Made by a program: the position numbers and the translations under genes
Shown here: in pieces, positions 34,813-44,900 of the stretch
Layout: every line of letters starts with the position of its first letter
Numbering within the stretch: the first letter of the stretch is position 1
The notes under the pieces: model-generated
Told to the model about the DNA's origin: nothing
The model's input: the letters and a program-made list of their open reading frames with translations, nothing else
Databases searched by the model: none
From: CALGLS01 sp047626155
GTDB taxonomy: Bacteria > Bacteroidota > Bacteroidia > Chitinophagales > Saprospiraceae
Length of the DNA: 64,000 nucleotides
Assembly: GCA_047626155.1 (NCBI GenBank)
Contig: JBLHRR010000002.1
Coordinates: 1 to 64,000, forward strand
Direction of reading: 5' to 3'

Positions 34813-35925
34813 ATGAAAATAAAAATACAAAAACTCCTGTTTAGCCTCTTGTTTTGCTGTACTTTAGTTAGCCAAAATGTCGCACAACTCCATGAACCTG
34901 TTTTAACAGGAGTGGAAGGACAGTCATTGCTTAATGAACTTGTAGCTCAATTTAAACCGGGTACCATCTATAATTATGCTAAAGCTCGGGATACCATGTT
35001 TTCCAAAGTATACATGTTTAATGATAGTCTGAGAGGAGTCTATACTGGTTATACCATATACCTTGATCCTAACCTTGATCCGACGACCACCGCCTTTGCA
35101 AATGGAATTAATACGGAACATACTTACCCCAGAAGTTTAGGCGCAGATTCGGGGAATGCAGAGAGTGATATGCATCATTTGTATGCAACTAGAGAAAATG
35201 TAAATGCGGAACGAGGGAATTTGCCCTTCGGAGAAGTACCTGACAGTCAGACCGCTGAGTGGTATTATTTGGGCCAGTCACAAACCAATATTCCAGGTCA
35301 AAACATAGACTTGTTTAGTGAGCGTGGTGCTGGTGTTTTTGAACCCAGAGAAGATCATAAAGGAAATGTCGCTAGAGCAATGTTTTATTTCTACACAATG
35401 TATAAGGCGCAGGCAGATGCAGAAGACCCCATTTTTTTTGAAGAACAAAAAGAAATCCTCTGCGATTGGCATCTATTGGACCCTGTAGATCAAAACGAGT
35501 GGACACGAAATGGGCTCATTTCGATTTATCAGGAAGGGAAGAAAAACCCTTTTATTATGGACTGTACCCTTGCGGAGAGAAGTTACTGTGTGGCATTTAA
35601 TCAGCCTTGCAGCCCGGCGGGGCCTTCCTCTACTGCCGATCAATTTGACAATCGTTTTGAATTGTACCAGAATACACCAAACCCCTTTTATTCTTCCACC
35701 AATATTAGCTACCGACTCGACCAGTCCTTTCAGGTTCGACTCAACTTATACGATGCAACAGGCCGGCTTTGTAGAGCTATTGTTAATAAAGAGCAAGGCG
35801 CGGGATTGCATACCGTGCATTTAGAGGCGTCGACCCTTGCTAAGGGGATGTTATATGTTTATCAGTTGGAAGTGTATGACGGCTCCAGTTATTATATTCG
35901 CTCCCGCAAACTATTAAAGTTGTAA
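34813..35925 (+). CDS. Secreted endonuclease I (NucM-like) with T9SS sorting domain
   Basis: 370 residues: a signal peptide (to about residue 24), the endonuclease I domain (about 35-265), then a C-terminal T9SS type-A sorting domain (about 280-370). The nuclease signature is NTEHTYPRSLG, SDMHHLYATRENVNAERGNLPFG (conserved blocks with the catalytic His and metal Asn). The sorting domain has the standard ELYQNTPNPF start and ends YIRSRKLLKL. It would degrade extracellular DNA at the cell surface or outside. The next gene follows after six bases. Confidence 0.88.
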   Translation: MKIKIQKLLFSLLFCCTLVSQNVAQLHEPVLTGVEGQSLLNELVAQFKPGTIYNYAKARDTMFSKVYMFNDSLRGVYTGYTIYLDPNLDPTTTAFANGINTEHTYPRSLGADSGNAESDMHHLYATRENVNAERGNLPFGEVPDSQTAEWYYLGQSQTNIPGQNIDLFSERGAGVFEPREDHKGNVARAMFYFYTMYKAQADAEDPIFFEEQKEILCDWHLLDPVDQNEWTRNGLISIYQEGKKNPFIMDCTLAERSYCVAFNQPCSPAGPSSTADQFDNRFELYQNTPNPFYSSTNISYRLDQSFQVRLNLYDATGRLCRAIVNKEQGAGLHTVHLEASTLAKGMLYVYQLEVYDGSSYYIRSRKLLKL

Positions 35926-35931
35926 TTACTT

Positions 35932-37230
35932 ATGTCCTACAACAGAAGATCATTTTTACAGAAGCTAAGTCTGGTCAGTGGTGCGATGACTATTCCTCAC
36001 TTACTGCCAGAAGCTATAGCAAAACCTCTGGAGAGTGCTCGTAAAAGAGTGGAGGGGCAGAGTGCAGAAGAGGTTGCAAAGGATGAGTCTTTTTGGTATC
36101 AGGTAATGTTGTCTTATACTGTATCTCCATTGATATTAAATATGAATAATGGAGGCGTAAGCCCTCAGCCCCGGGTAGTTCAGGAAGTTGTAGAGCGGCT
36201 CAATGTCATGAGCAATGAATTGCCTTCTATGTACATGTGGCGTTTTATCAACGCGGGTAAGGAACCTTTAAGGGGGGAGCTGGCCCGTTTGGCTGGTTGT
36301 GACATTGAGGAGGTTGCTGTGAATAGAAATGCTTCAGAAGCTTTGGAGACGGTTATCTTTGGCTTGCGCTTAAAAAGAGGAGATGAAGTGGTACTTTCTA
36401 AACAGGATTATCCCAATATGATTAATGCCTGGAAACAGCGGGCACATCGGGATGGGATTGTACTTAAGTGGGTTGACTTTGAAGTACCTTGTACCAATAA
36501 TGAATATTTGGTTCAGCAATACAACAATGCTTTTACATCAAAAACGAAAGTGGTCCATATTACGCATATGATCAATTGGACAGGACAGGTGCTTCCTGTT
36601 CGAGGTATTGCAGATGCAGCTAAAAAGCGAGGGATAGAAGTACTGGTAGATGGGGCACATTCTTTTGCTCAATTACAATATAAAATTTCCGAACTGAATT
36701 GTGATTACTTTGGCACTAGCTTGCACAAATGGCTATGTGCTCCATTTGGAACAGGCATGTTGTACGTGCGAAAGGAAAAGATCAAAAAAATGTATCCTTT
36801 ATTGGCTGCCCCTGATCCGGAAGAAGATAATATCCGAAAATTTGAAAATTTAGGGACTCGTTCAATCGCAATAGAACAGGCAATCGGTCATGCCATTAAT
36901 TTTCATGAATACATCGGTGCAGACCGAAAAGAAAAGCGATTGTTTTATCTAAAAAACTACTGGGCAGAAAAAGCAGCTCAGCTGCCTGGAGTGCAGGTAC
37001 TCACTCCATTAGATAAGGGCTTTAGCGGTGCCATTGGACTTTTTTCTATAGCCGGAATGACACCAGTAGAGGTTCTCAATTTTTTATATAAAAAACCTTA
37101 CCGAATACATGCTTCGGTAGTCGATTGGGAAAACATTCAAGGGGTAAGAATAACCCCGAATGTTTATACCTTAACTAAGGACCTTGACCGTTTGCTAATG
37201 GCAATTAAAACATGTATTGAAACAAAATAG
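35932..37230 (+). CDS. Exported class V aminotransferase-fold PLP enzyme with Tat-like signal
   Basis: 432 residues. The N-terminus NRRSFLQKLSLVSGAM has the RRxFL pattern of Tat signal peptides, so a folded PLP enzyme would be moved across the inner membrane. The class V fold shows NNGGVSPQPRVVQE, NRNASEALETVI, VDGAHSFAQ (cofactor Asp/His) and the PLP Lys266 in SLHKWLCAPFG. It resembles the isopenicillin-N-epimerase-like / cysteine desulfurase-like group. The substrate is unknown. It starts six bases after the secreted endonuclease gene. Confidence 0.82.
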   Translation: MSYNRRSFLQKLSLVSGAMTIPHLLPEAIAKPLESARKRVEGQSAEEVAKDESFWYQVMLSYTVSPLILNMNNGGVSPQPRVVQEVVERLNVMSNELPSMYMWRFINAGKEPLRGELARLAGCDIEEVAVNRNASEALETVIFGLRLKRGDEVVLSKQDYPNMINAWKQRAHRDGIVLKWVDFEVPCTNNEYLVQQYNNAFTSKTKVVHITHMINWTGQVLPVRGIADAAKKRGIEVLVDGAHSFAQLQYKISELNCDYFGTSLHKWLCAPFGTGMLYVRKEKIKKMYPLLAAPDPEEDNIRKFENLGTRSIAIEQAIGHAINFHEYIGADRKEKRLFYLKNYWAEKAAQLPGVQVLTPLDKGFSGAIGLFSIAGMTPVEVLNFLYKKPYRIHASVVDWENIQGVRITPNVYTLTKDLDRLLMAIKTCIETK

Positions 37231-37279
37231 GAAGGAGGCCGTTGCATTTTAGATTGGTGTTCCATGAGCCTGTTTCCTT

Positions 37280-39271
37280 ATGCAAAGTACCGCCTACCTC
37301 TATTTGCTACTTCTATTTTGTTTGCCGTCCTTTAGCTGGGGAATGGGAACCGGTCAACCTAATAATTCTTCAAAATACAAGGAACATACCGCTGCTATTC
37401 TAAAAAAATTACCAATAGACACTTTTGATCGAACTACTCGAATATCTCTTCTGCTTCAAACAGCTGAGGAAAGAAGAGGTATTGATCCCAGGGTAGCGAT
37501 TGTTTTAGTAGAAGAAGCCATTCGTCTTGCAACTGATTATGAGCTGGATAAAGAACTAGCAAATGCTCAGCATAGTTTAGGGAAAATAAAATGGAATAAT
37601 AATAAATACGAAGATGCAATAGGTTACTTTTATCAAGCCAGTAGCTTACGGGAGCAAATACAAGATTCTTTCGGCATAGTAGACTCAGATATTCAAATCG
37701 GAAATATATACCTTAGACAAAACTATCAGAAAGACGCAGAATATTTTTACAAGAAAGCGACAGAATTAGGTCAAAAAATTAATTATAAAAAAGGAAAAAT
37801 TGATGGGAATATAGCCTTAGCTAATTTGCTTTTTGAAAAAGGAGAAACAGAACAAGCAGAAATATATATGGAAGTTGTTTTGAACCTTGCAAAAACAATG
37901 GAATATGAGGAAGGAGAAATTCGTGCCTTTATAGTATGGGGAAGACAAGGTTTGAGAACTAGGGATTATGAAAAAGCCTACGCGAACTTCTCAAGGGCGC
38001 TTGAAAAAATTAGGTTATTAGATGATCCATACCTTTTGTTGGAGATACTCCCGTTGACTGCGATGGCTCTGCGTAATAAATCTAACCAGCAAATAAAAGC
38101 AGAAGCACTCATCATGGAAAGTTTGGCCTTGGCGAAAGCCATGGAATTGCCAATCAATGAACTGGAAGGGCTCACGGCCTTAGCCCAACTGTATGAAAAG
38201 AATAGCTCTTTTGAGAAAGCTTATCTAATAGGAAAGCAACGTTTTGACTTGAATCAAAAAATAACAGGGGCAAATAAAGACCAGTCAATGGCTGAAGTGC
38301 TAGTTAAATACTTGGGACGGGAAAAGCGAGTGGCTGAGTTGCAAAGCTCAAACGAAATCTTAAAAAACAGACACCAGATCTCCCAGCTTTATCTGGTGAG
38401 TGGATCTATTTTCGTGGGGAGTATTTTTATGATTGGAATAATTTTGCTCTATCAATTGAGAAAGCAGGCGAAAATTAATTTGTTACTAGAAGAAGCCAAT
38501 TTATTGAAGGAAGAGACGAACAAAGAATTGTCCGAAACGAACTCAGCACTGGAACGATTCGCATATGTAGCTTCTCATGATTTGAAAGAACCGCTAAGAA
38601 CCATCAGCTCTTTTACTAGCTTGATCGCACGGAAGTATCAGCCATTGTTAGATGATAAAGGGAGGGAATATATCAAATTTGTAGTAAATGGGGTAGCGCA
38701 TATGAATTACCTTCTTGAAGACTTACTACAATATTCTCGTTTGGTTAATAAGAAGGATTTCACTCCGGAACCTGTTAACCTAAATCAGGTAGTGGCTTCT
38801 GTAGAGAAAGTGCTTGGCCAAAAAATCGGGGAGCGAAATGCGCAGATTAAATATCCCGAAATGCCTATTGTCTGCTCCAACTCACTACACATGCATCAGC
38901 TTTTTCAGAACCTGATTGCAAATGGCTTGAAATTCAATGATAAATTAATTCCTAAAGTAGAAATCAATTGCAAGGAAGAGGAAAATAAATACCTCATTTC
39001 TATAAAAGATAACGGCATCGGAATAGACAAGCAATACCACCATAAGATATTTGAGATGTTTCAACGCTTATCTAAAAATGAATATGCCGGTACAGGGATT
39101 GGCCTTGCCATTTGTCAGAAAATCATAGAGTTAAACGAGCAAGAAATCTGGCTAGAATCAACGCTCGGGCAGGGAACAACTTTCTTTTTCTATTTGCCAA
39201 AGGAACAGGCAAACAAGGATGGTAAAACATCTTACTCATTTCCTTCCTCTTCGCTACTAGCGTCCGCTTAA
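37280..39271 (+). CDS. Sensor histidine kinase with periplasmic TPR repeats
   Basis: 663 residues: a signal peptide, TPR-type helical repeats (about 50-345), one transmembrane helix (about 375-395), a short coiled coil, a HisKA domain with phospho-acceptor His433 (ASHDLKEPLR), and an HATPase domain (NLIANGLKFN N-box, DNGIGID and TGIGLAI G-boxes). The TPR sensor would lie in the periplasm and the kinase in the cytoplasm. No response regulator is adjacent, so it is an orphan kinase. SHDLKEPLR kinases are common in Bacteroidota and often work with stand-alone receivers. Confidence 0.85.
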   Translation: MQSTAYLYLLLLFCLPSFSWGMGTGQPNNSSKYKEHTAAILKKLPIDTFDRTTRISLLLQTAEERRGIDPRVAIVLVEEAIRLATDYELDKELANAQHSLGKIKWNNNKYEDAIGYFYQASSLREQIQDSFGIVDSDIQIGNIYLRQNYQKDAEYFYKKATELGQKINYKKGKIDGNIALANLLFEKGETEQAEIYMEVVLNLAKTMEYEEGEIRAFIVWGRQGLRTRDYEKAYANFSRALEKIRLLDDPYLLLEILPLTAMALRNKSNQQIKAEALIMESLALAKAMELPINELEGLTALAQLYEKNSSFEKAYLIGKQRFDLNQKITGANKDQSMAEVLVKYLGREKRVAELQSSNEILKNRHQISQLYLVSGSIFVGSIFMIGIILLYQLRKQAKINLLLEEANLLKEETNKELSETNSALERFAYVASHDLKEPLRTISSFTSLIARKYQPLLDDKGREYIKFVVNGVAHMNYLLEDLLQYSRLVNKKDFTPEPVNLNQVVASVEKVLGQKIGERNAQIKYPEMPIVCSNSLHMHQLFQNLIANGLKFNDKLIPKVEINCKEEENKYLISIKDNGIGIDKQYHHKIFEMFQRLSKNEYAGTGIGLAICQKIIELNEQEIWLESTLGQGTTFFFYLPKEQANKDGKTSYSFPSSSLLASA

Positions 39272-39280
39272 ATAATTTTA

Positions 39281-41764
39281 TTATCGCTCTCGTCTCGACT
39301 TCAAATTTAAGTAATCTAAGAAATAAATTATTTTAATAGAAAAGCTATTGCTTTGAGGTATATCCGACAGTTGGGATAGGCCTGTATTATAATTAGAGGA
39401 TATCCTTTCCGGGATATCTTCAAAGGCTGCAATGGCATTTTTCCACACAAAGAAAATATCTGAACCCGGAGCAAAACGCCAACGGTATTCCATATCGATA
39501 TTGAAAGCATTAAAACTATTGTTATTAAAAGCGTTGTAATTGCTAGGGCTCAGAGAACCGTCTTGCTCGAGTATGTGAAAAGAGTTGTATTCAGCCACTG
39601 ACCAATAATGTCGCAATCGAAAAATTAACGACATCTTATTATTGAAGATGTAGTTGGTGTTTAGTACGTTTTCTATAGTCCGTACATCACGTCTCCCTAA
39701 AATGATGTCATCAGTTTCTTCGGTAACGTAGCCCACATCATTAAAATAAGTAAAACTGCTGATGTCCAGAATGAAAGATAAATGATCATTAACGCGGTAG
39801 CGCGGAGAAATAGAGAGATCATACAGATAGCGATTGTCGTCATCGAACTTTCGAAAAAACGTACGGATATCATAAGCGAAGGTGTTTCTATAGTCGGAAG
39901 AAACCCAGGCGCTGAAACCACCATTGATTGGATATTGGTAGTAACGTGAAAAATCATTCGTTCTTGGTTCGTAATAATCATGAGTAGTGAATGGCTCATA
40001 AAAGGTGTTAAACCCAAAGGCAAAGAACTTCTTAGTCATAGCGAAAAAGTCGAAATTAACCCCAAAATTCACAAAAGCATTGGGGCTCTGCAAACGTGTG
40101 TATTGTGAGCCAGCCCTGAATCGCATTCTATTGAAAATGCCAAAAGGCTTGAAAATCTGATAAGTGGATTCGGCCGATAAATTTCTTATGTTTGGTTGAA
40201 ATAAAAAACCAAGATCGTTTTTATTATAATGGCGGCTATCTACGTCATAAGAAGCTTCATATTGGAATTGACCACTCGTTTTGGCAAATCCTAGACCGTA
40301 AGAATAGCCTAGTCCCACACTGTCTTTATTATTAAAAGTATCCCCTCGATTAAGGTACTGTTGGGAAAGGAAACCACTACCTTCTATTTTATACTTATTC
40401 TGTTTGTCCCTTAGGTTGAAAAGTCCACCTGTAACATTCGCATCGTAAGTGTGTCCGCTGCGCAGTACATTGGTATTGATAAAGGTAACAGAAGAATTAT
40501 TTTTTAAATTTTGGTCTAAAACAATTACATTGTAATTGGTCAAGGGATTGGTTTGAAACTCTCGGACTTCCTTTGTTTCCTTATCCAGAATACGGGAATA
40601 CGTAGGAGCGGAGGTCGCATTAAAGAAACCGAGACCTAATCCACTATTTGTCCGGCCAGATAATTTGGTTGCATTATATAAAGGTGCGTCGGAAGGATTG
40701 CTGAGCAAAGAATCCATTTCTGATAGCTCCGAGTGTACTTCAAAAAAGCGGATAGGTCTGCCTCCCACTCGTCGGGAATAAAAAAGCCCTCCTTTATTGA
40801 ATAGCTCAGTGCCTTCCGTAAAGAAAGGACGATTTTCATCAAACCGTACTTCAAAAGGCGAAAGATTCAGCACCTGATTGTCTGATTGGGTTTGCCCAAA
40901 ATCCGGGATCAAAGTCATGTCAAGCGTAAAGGCATCATTGATTCCATATTTGACATCCATACCTCCATTGATAGCGCTCCCCCAACTGTTGACAGGGTCC
41001 AGACTTTTATCTCTGTATAACTCCAGATAGGTGACCAAGAAAGGTGTTGCAGAAAGACGAACCGGAGATTTTATATTTTGAAGATTAGCAATGGTACCGG
41101 ATTGATTGAGCATCCCTTCAATTTCGGGATTCACCGCATTCCAGTAGCTGGATTCTCTGGAACGGCGTACCGTCCGGGCGAAGTTGATATTCCAACTTTG
41201 TATTTCCTTATTTGGAAAACGAATAGCAGAATAAGGAATACTCATTTCCACAATCCAACCATCAGGAGCCATTTTTACAGAGGAGCGCCAAACAGCATCC
41301 CAGTTGTCATCTCCATCAAAAACTTCATCCGCGCCGCCGTCTGCTTGGCTGTACTTTTGATCGATTTGTACCCCGGAGGCCGTAACGGCAAAACTTACTC
41401 CATTTTGTCCATCCTGATAAGCATCAATGACAACCGCAAACCAATCTGCATTTCCAACCTCATCTCTTTCCGTTAGCTGACTGAGTATACTGTCGGGGTG
41501 CATGTCTTTGAGATGTGCGCCTATATAAATGGCTTGATCATCGTATAAAATACTGATTAGACTCTCCTGGGCGGCATCCGCGCCAGGGTTGGGGGCTGAT
41601 TGTATGAAGCCAGTAGCAAGAGGGGCATTGAGCCAGGCTGCTTCATCGAGTTTGCCATCTATATTGATGTTTTCGCCTAGGCGACTGGCGTTTATATTTT
41701 TGGGCTGTGCCCAACTGATTTGTATGAAGAACAGTAAAAAAAAACTGTATAAGAGGTGGCGCAT
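39281..41764 (-). CDS. DUF5916 outer-membrane protein with CBM9-like N-terminal domain, copy 1
   Basis: 827 residues with a signal peptide (to WAQ). An N-terminal family-9 carbohydrate-binding-like domain (about 25-205) opens with INIDGKLDEAAWLNAP and includes YIGAHLKD. A DUF5916 region follows (about 225-827) with LIPDFGQTQSDNQVLNL, RPFFTEGTELF and many alternating aromatic strands, suggesting an outer-membrane beta-barrel. The N-terminal domain probably binds glycans, which is inference. A related gene lies at 49284. The convergent histidine kinase ends nine bases away. Confidence 0.8.
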   Translation of the reverse strand: MRHLLYSFFLLFFIQISWAQPKNINASRLGENINIDGKLDEAAWLNAPLATGFIQSAPNPGADAAQESLISILYDDQAIYIGAHLKDMHPDSILSQLTERDEVGNADWFAVVIDAYQDGQNGVSFAVTASGVQIDQKYSQADGGADEVFDGDDNWDAVWRSSVKMAPDGWIVEMSIPYSAIRFPNKEIQSWNINFARTVRRSRESSYWNAVNPEIEGMLNQSGTIANLQNIKSPVRLSATPFLVTYLELYRDKSLDPVNSWGSAINGGMDVKYGINDAFTLDMTLIPDFGQTQSDNQVLNLSPFEVRFDENRPFFTEGTELFNKGGLFYSRRVGGRPIRFFEVHSELSEMDSLLSNPSDAPLYNATKLSGRTNSGLGLGFFNATSAPTYSRILDKETKEVREFQTNPLTNYNVIVLDQNLKNNSSVTFINTNVLRSGHTYDANVTGGLFNLRDKQNKYKIEGSGFLSQQYLNRGDTFNNKDSVGLGYSYGLGFAKTSGQFQYEASYDVDSRHYNKNDLGFLFQPNIRNLSAESTYQIFKPFGIFNRMRFRAGSQYTRLQSPNAFVNFGVNFDFFAMTKKFFAFGFNTFYEPFTTHDYYEPRTNDFSRYYQYPINGGFSAWVSSDYRNTFAYDIRTFFRKFDDDNRYLYDLSISPRYRVNDHLSFILDISSFTYFNDVGYVTEETDDIILGRRDVRTIENVLNTNYIFNNKMSLIFRLRHYWSVAEYNSFHILEQDGSLSPSNYNAFNNNSFNAFNIDMEYRWRFAPGSDIFFVWKNAIAAFEDIPERISSNYNTGLSQLSDIPQSNSFSIKIIYFLDYLNLKSRRER

Positions 41765-41907
41765 ACTGAGAATCTGAGTTAAATGGAATTGAACGGTAAA
41801 AATAAGATATTTTCAGACCAATGGTTGGTTTGATTTAGACGTAATGCCTTGTAGTTATATTTGTTCGCCTGCTTTTTTATTTAGGCCCGTTTTTATACGA
41901 AAATCTT

Positions 41908-41915
41908 TACCTTTG
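41908..41915 (+). promoter_or_regulatory. -7-like box upstream of the cyclase gene
   Basis: TACCTTTG matches TAnnTTTG, 41 bases before the GTG start. No clear -33 element was seen. Confidence 0.35.
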
Positions 41916-41955
41916 CTTTTTACCTTAAAAAGAAACATCGCAATGTAACCGTAAA

Positions 41956-44900
41956 GTGAAGAACCTCATTCCACCTTTTATATACGAACAGAGTAAGAAT
42001 GGCAAAACGCATGGGCGCTTTGAAGCCTATACTATGTTTATTGACCTTTCTGGCTTTACGGCACTGACGCAAACGCTGATGAAGCGTGGAAACAAAGGGG
42101 CAGAGCAACTTTCTATTATCCTCAATGATATTTTTGCGCCGATGGTGGAATTGGTATATAGTAGTGGAGGGATTATTCCCTACTTTGCAGGGGACGCTTT
42201 TACCGGGGTTTTTCCATTGACTTATTCCAACATGGATGCGAATTCCTTTTTGGATACAGCTCAACAAATGCGCGCGTTATTTGGCAGCGATGACTCTAAG
42301 AAAAATCAATTCGGCGATTTTAATATTGGTATTAAAATAGGATTATCTGTTGGAGAGGTAGAATGGGGCATTATTGGTGAAGATTATAAGCAGTTCTACT
42401 TTAGAGGTGAGGCTATTGATGATTGTGCGGAATGTGAACATCATGCCACTGATCAAGATATTATCCTCAACTATAAAATTAGGAATGCCTTTGCAGATAG
42501 AACAAAGATTCAACTGCTACCCATTGAAGATGACTTTTTCAAACTAATGGACGAAGTTAGTGGAGATTATCCAGTCGCCCGGAAAAATTCCATTCCAGCA
42601 ATAGAGCGTTCCGTACTTAGCTCCTTCTTCCCCGATTCGGTGATTGATTTCAATCAAATGGGAGAGTTTAGAAACGTGGTTACGGTTTTTATTTCTTTTA
42701 CAGGAGTAGACAACCATGAATCATTGGATGAATTTTCAACCATTGTGCTCAATCAAATTAATTCTTTCTCTGGCTACTTTAAAGAAATTGACTTTGGAGA
42801 CAAAGGAGGGTTGATGCTCGGTTTTTTCGGCGCTCCAGTTTCCTACGAAAACAATGTAGAACGAGCTTTAGAGTTTTTATTATCGGTTCAGGAGGAAGTA
42901 CAAAGCTTGAAGGGACTAGGCTTGGAAATTCGCTCTGGAATTTCTTCTGGTATTGCCTATGCAGGCATTGTGGGGGGCTATGAACGAACCCAGTATGCGA
43001 TTGTAGGAAGTGAGGTAAACTTGGCGGCCCGGCTGATGATTGCTGCAAAATGGGGTGAAATATTGGTGGATGAGCATATTCAAAAAAGTCGTTTATATCA
43101 TTTTATGAATTTAGGGAAAGCGAAATATAAAGGTATCGAAGGAGAGGTGCAAACCTACCAGTTTCTGGGAAGAAAAACCGAAGGACAACCCATATTTTCG
43201 GGGGAAATGATTGGTAGGGAAAAAGAGTTAGAGTCTTTGGCAGTGTTTGCAAACACCGTGTTAGAAAATCGTTATCCGGGTATAGCTTACGTTTTTGGAG
43301 AAGCAGGTATTGGAAAAAGTCGTTTATCTTTCGAGTTGAAAAAAGCCATACAGAAGGATAAAAAAGTGAATTGGTTTACCTGTCCGGCAGATCAAATTTT
43401 ACGTAAGCCGTTTAATCCTTTCATCGCTCAGTTAAAGGATTTTTTCGAACAAAGTTCTAATAATACGGCAGAGCAAAACCAAAATAACTTTGAAAATAAT
43501 TTCGATTGGCTTTCGCAGGCGCTTGAGCAGAAAGAAGGAGCCGATGCTCGAAATATTACAAAAGAAGTAAAGAGAACCAAGTCTATTTTGGCTGCACAAA
43601 TAGGGATTTTTTATCCTAATTCTTTATGGAGTAAATTAGATGCAAGAGGCCGGTATCAAAACACACTCATTGCATTTAACAACTATATCACGGGGGCAGC
43701 TTTGGTCAGTCCTTTGGTGCTTGAAGTAGAAGATGGTCACTGGTACGATGCAGACTCTATAGACTTACTTAATGAGTTGGCTCCCCGTTTCAATGAATAT
43801 CCAATTTTTGTATTGGTCACTTCTCGTTATAATGACGATGGCACCAAGCCATTACTCTTTAATGCAGAAACAATACAGGAAAATGAAATAACGGTAGAAC
43901 AACTGGACTTGAATATTCTGTCTGAATCTGGCTTGAGAACCTTTGCAGAAGAAAAATTAGGAGGCCCGGTTCACGATACCTTCCATGCTTATTTGGTGAA
44001 AACCTCTAATGGTAACCCGTTTTATTTGGAGCAAATACTTGCTTACTTTGAAGAAAGTAATTTATTAATAAAAGAGGATGGACTTTGGAGTATTGAAGAA
44101 TCGACCATCAAATTGCCAAGTTCTATGAATGCCGTTCTGACAGCGCGTATTGATCGCTTGTCAACACTCGTAAAAGAAACCGTAAAGGCGGCAGCAGTAA
44201 TCGGACGGGAATTCGAACTGCCTATTTTAACGGAAGTGATGCTACAAAACGAAGCCTTTGTAGAGAAGAACGGAAACGTAGTACGGGTGTTAAAGGAGCA
44301 GGTGCAAACAGCAGAGCAGGGGCAAATTTGGTCGGCCTTAAGCGAGCTACGCTATATGTTCAAACACTCCCTGATGCGCGAAACGGTATACGATATGCAG
44401 TTGCATACTCGATTACGAAAGCTACACCTCTTTATTGGTAGCGCTATAGAAAAAATTTATCTCCAGACTATTGAAGAAAAATATGTTGACTTGGCTTTTC
44501 ACTATGGCCAGGCAGAGGTAAAAGACAAGACCACGGAGTATTTAGAGAAAGCAGCAGACTTCGCCAGAGATAATTTCCAAAATCGACAGGCTATTGAGTT
44601 TTACGAAAAGCTGGAAGATTTGCTAAAGGAAAAAGGAGATCAAAAACACCTAGTAAACGTATTGTTGAAAAAAGGGCCGGTTTTAGAATTGATTGGAGAA
44701 TGGGACGCCAGTGAAAAAGCATATCGTAGTGCTTTCGACTTGATAGAAGAACTGAAAGACGAAATCCTTCAGGGGCGGGTAAATAATGACATCGGAAGAA
44801 TATTGTTATTGAAAGGGCAATACGATGAAGCTAAAACCTATTTGGAAAGAGCTAATAATATCTTTAATGAAATAGATGATCCTGTTGGGAAATTTAGAGT

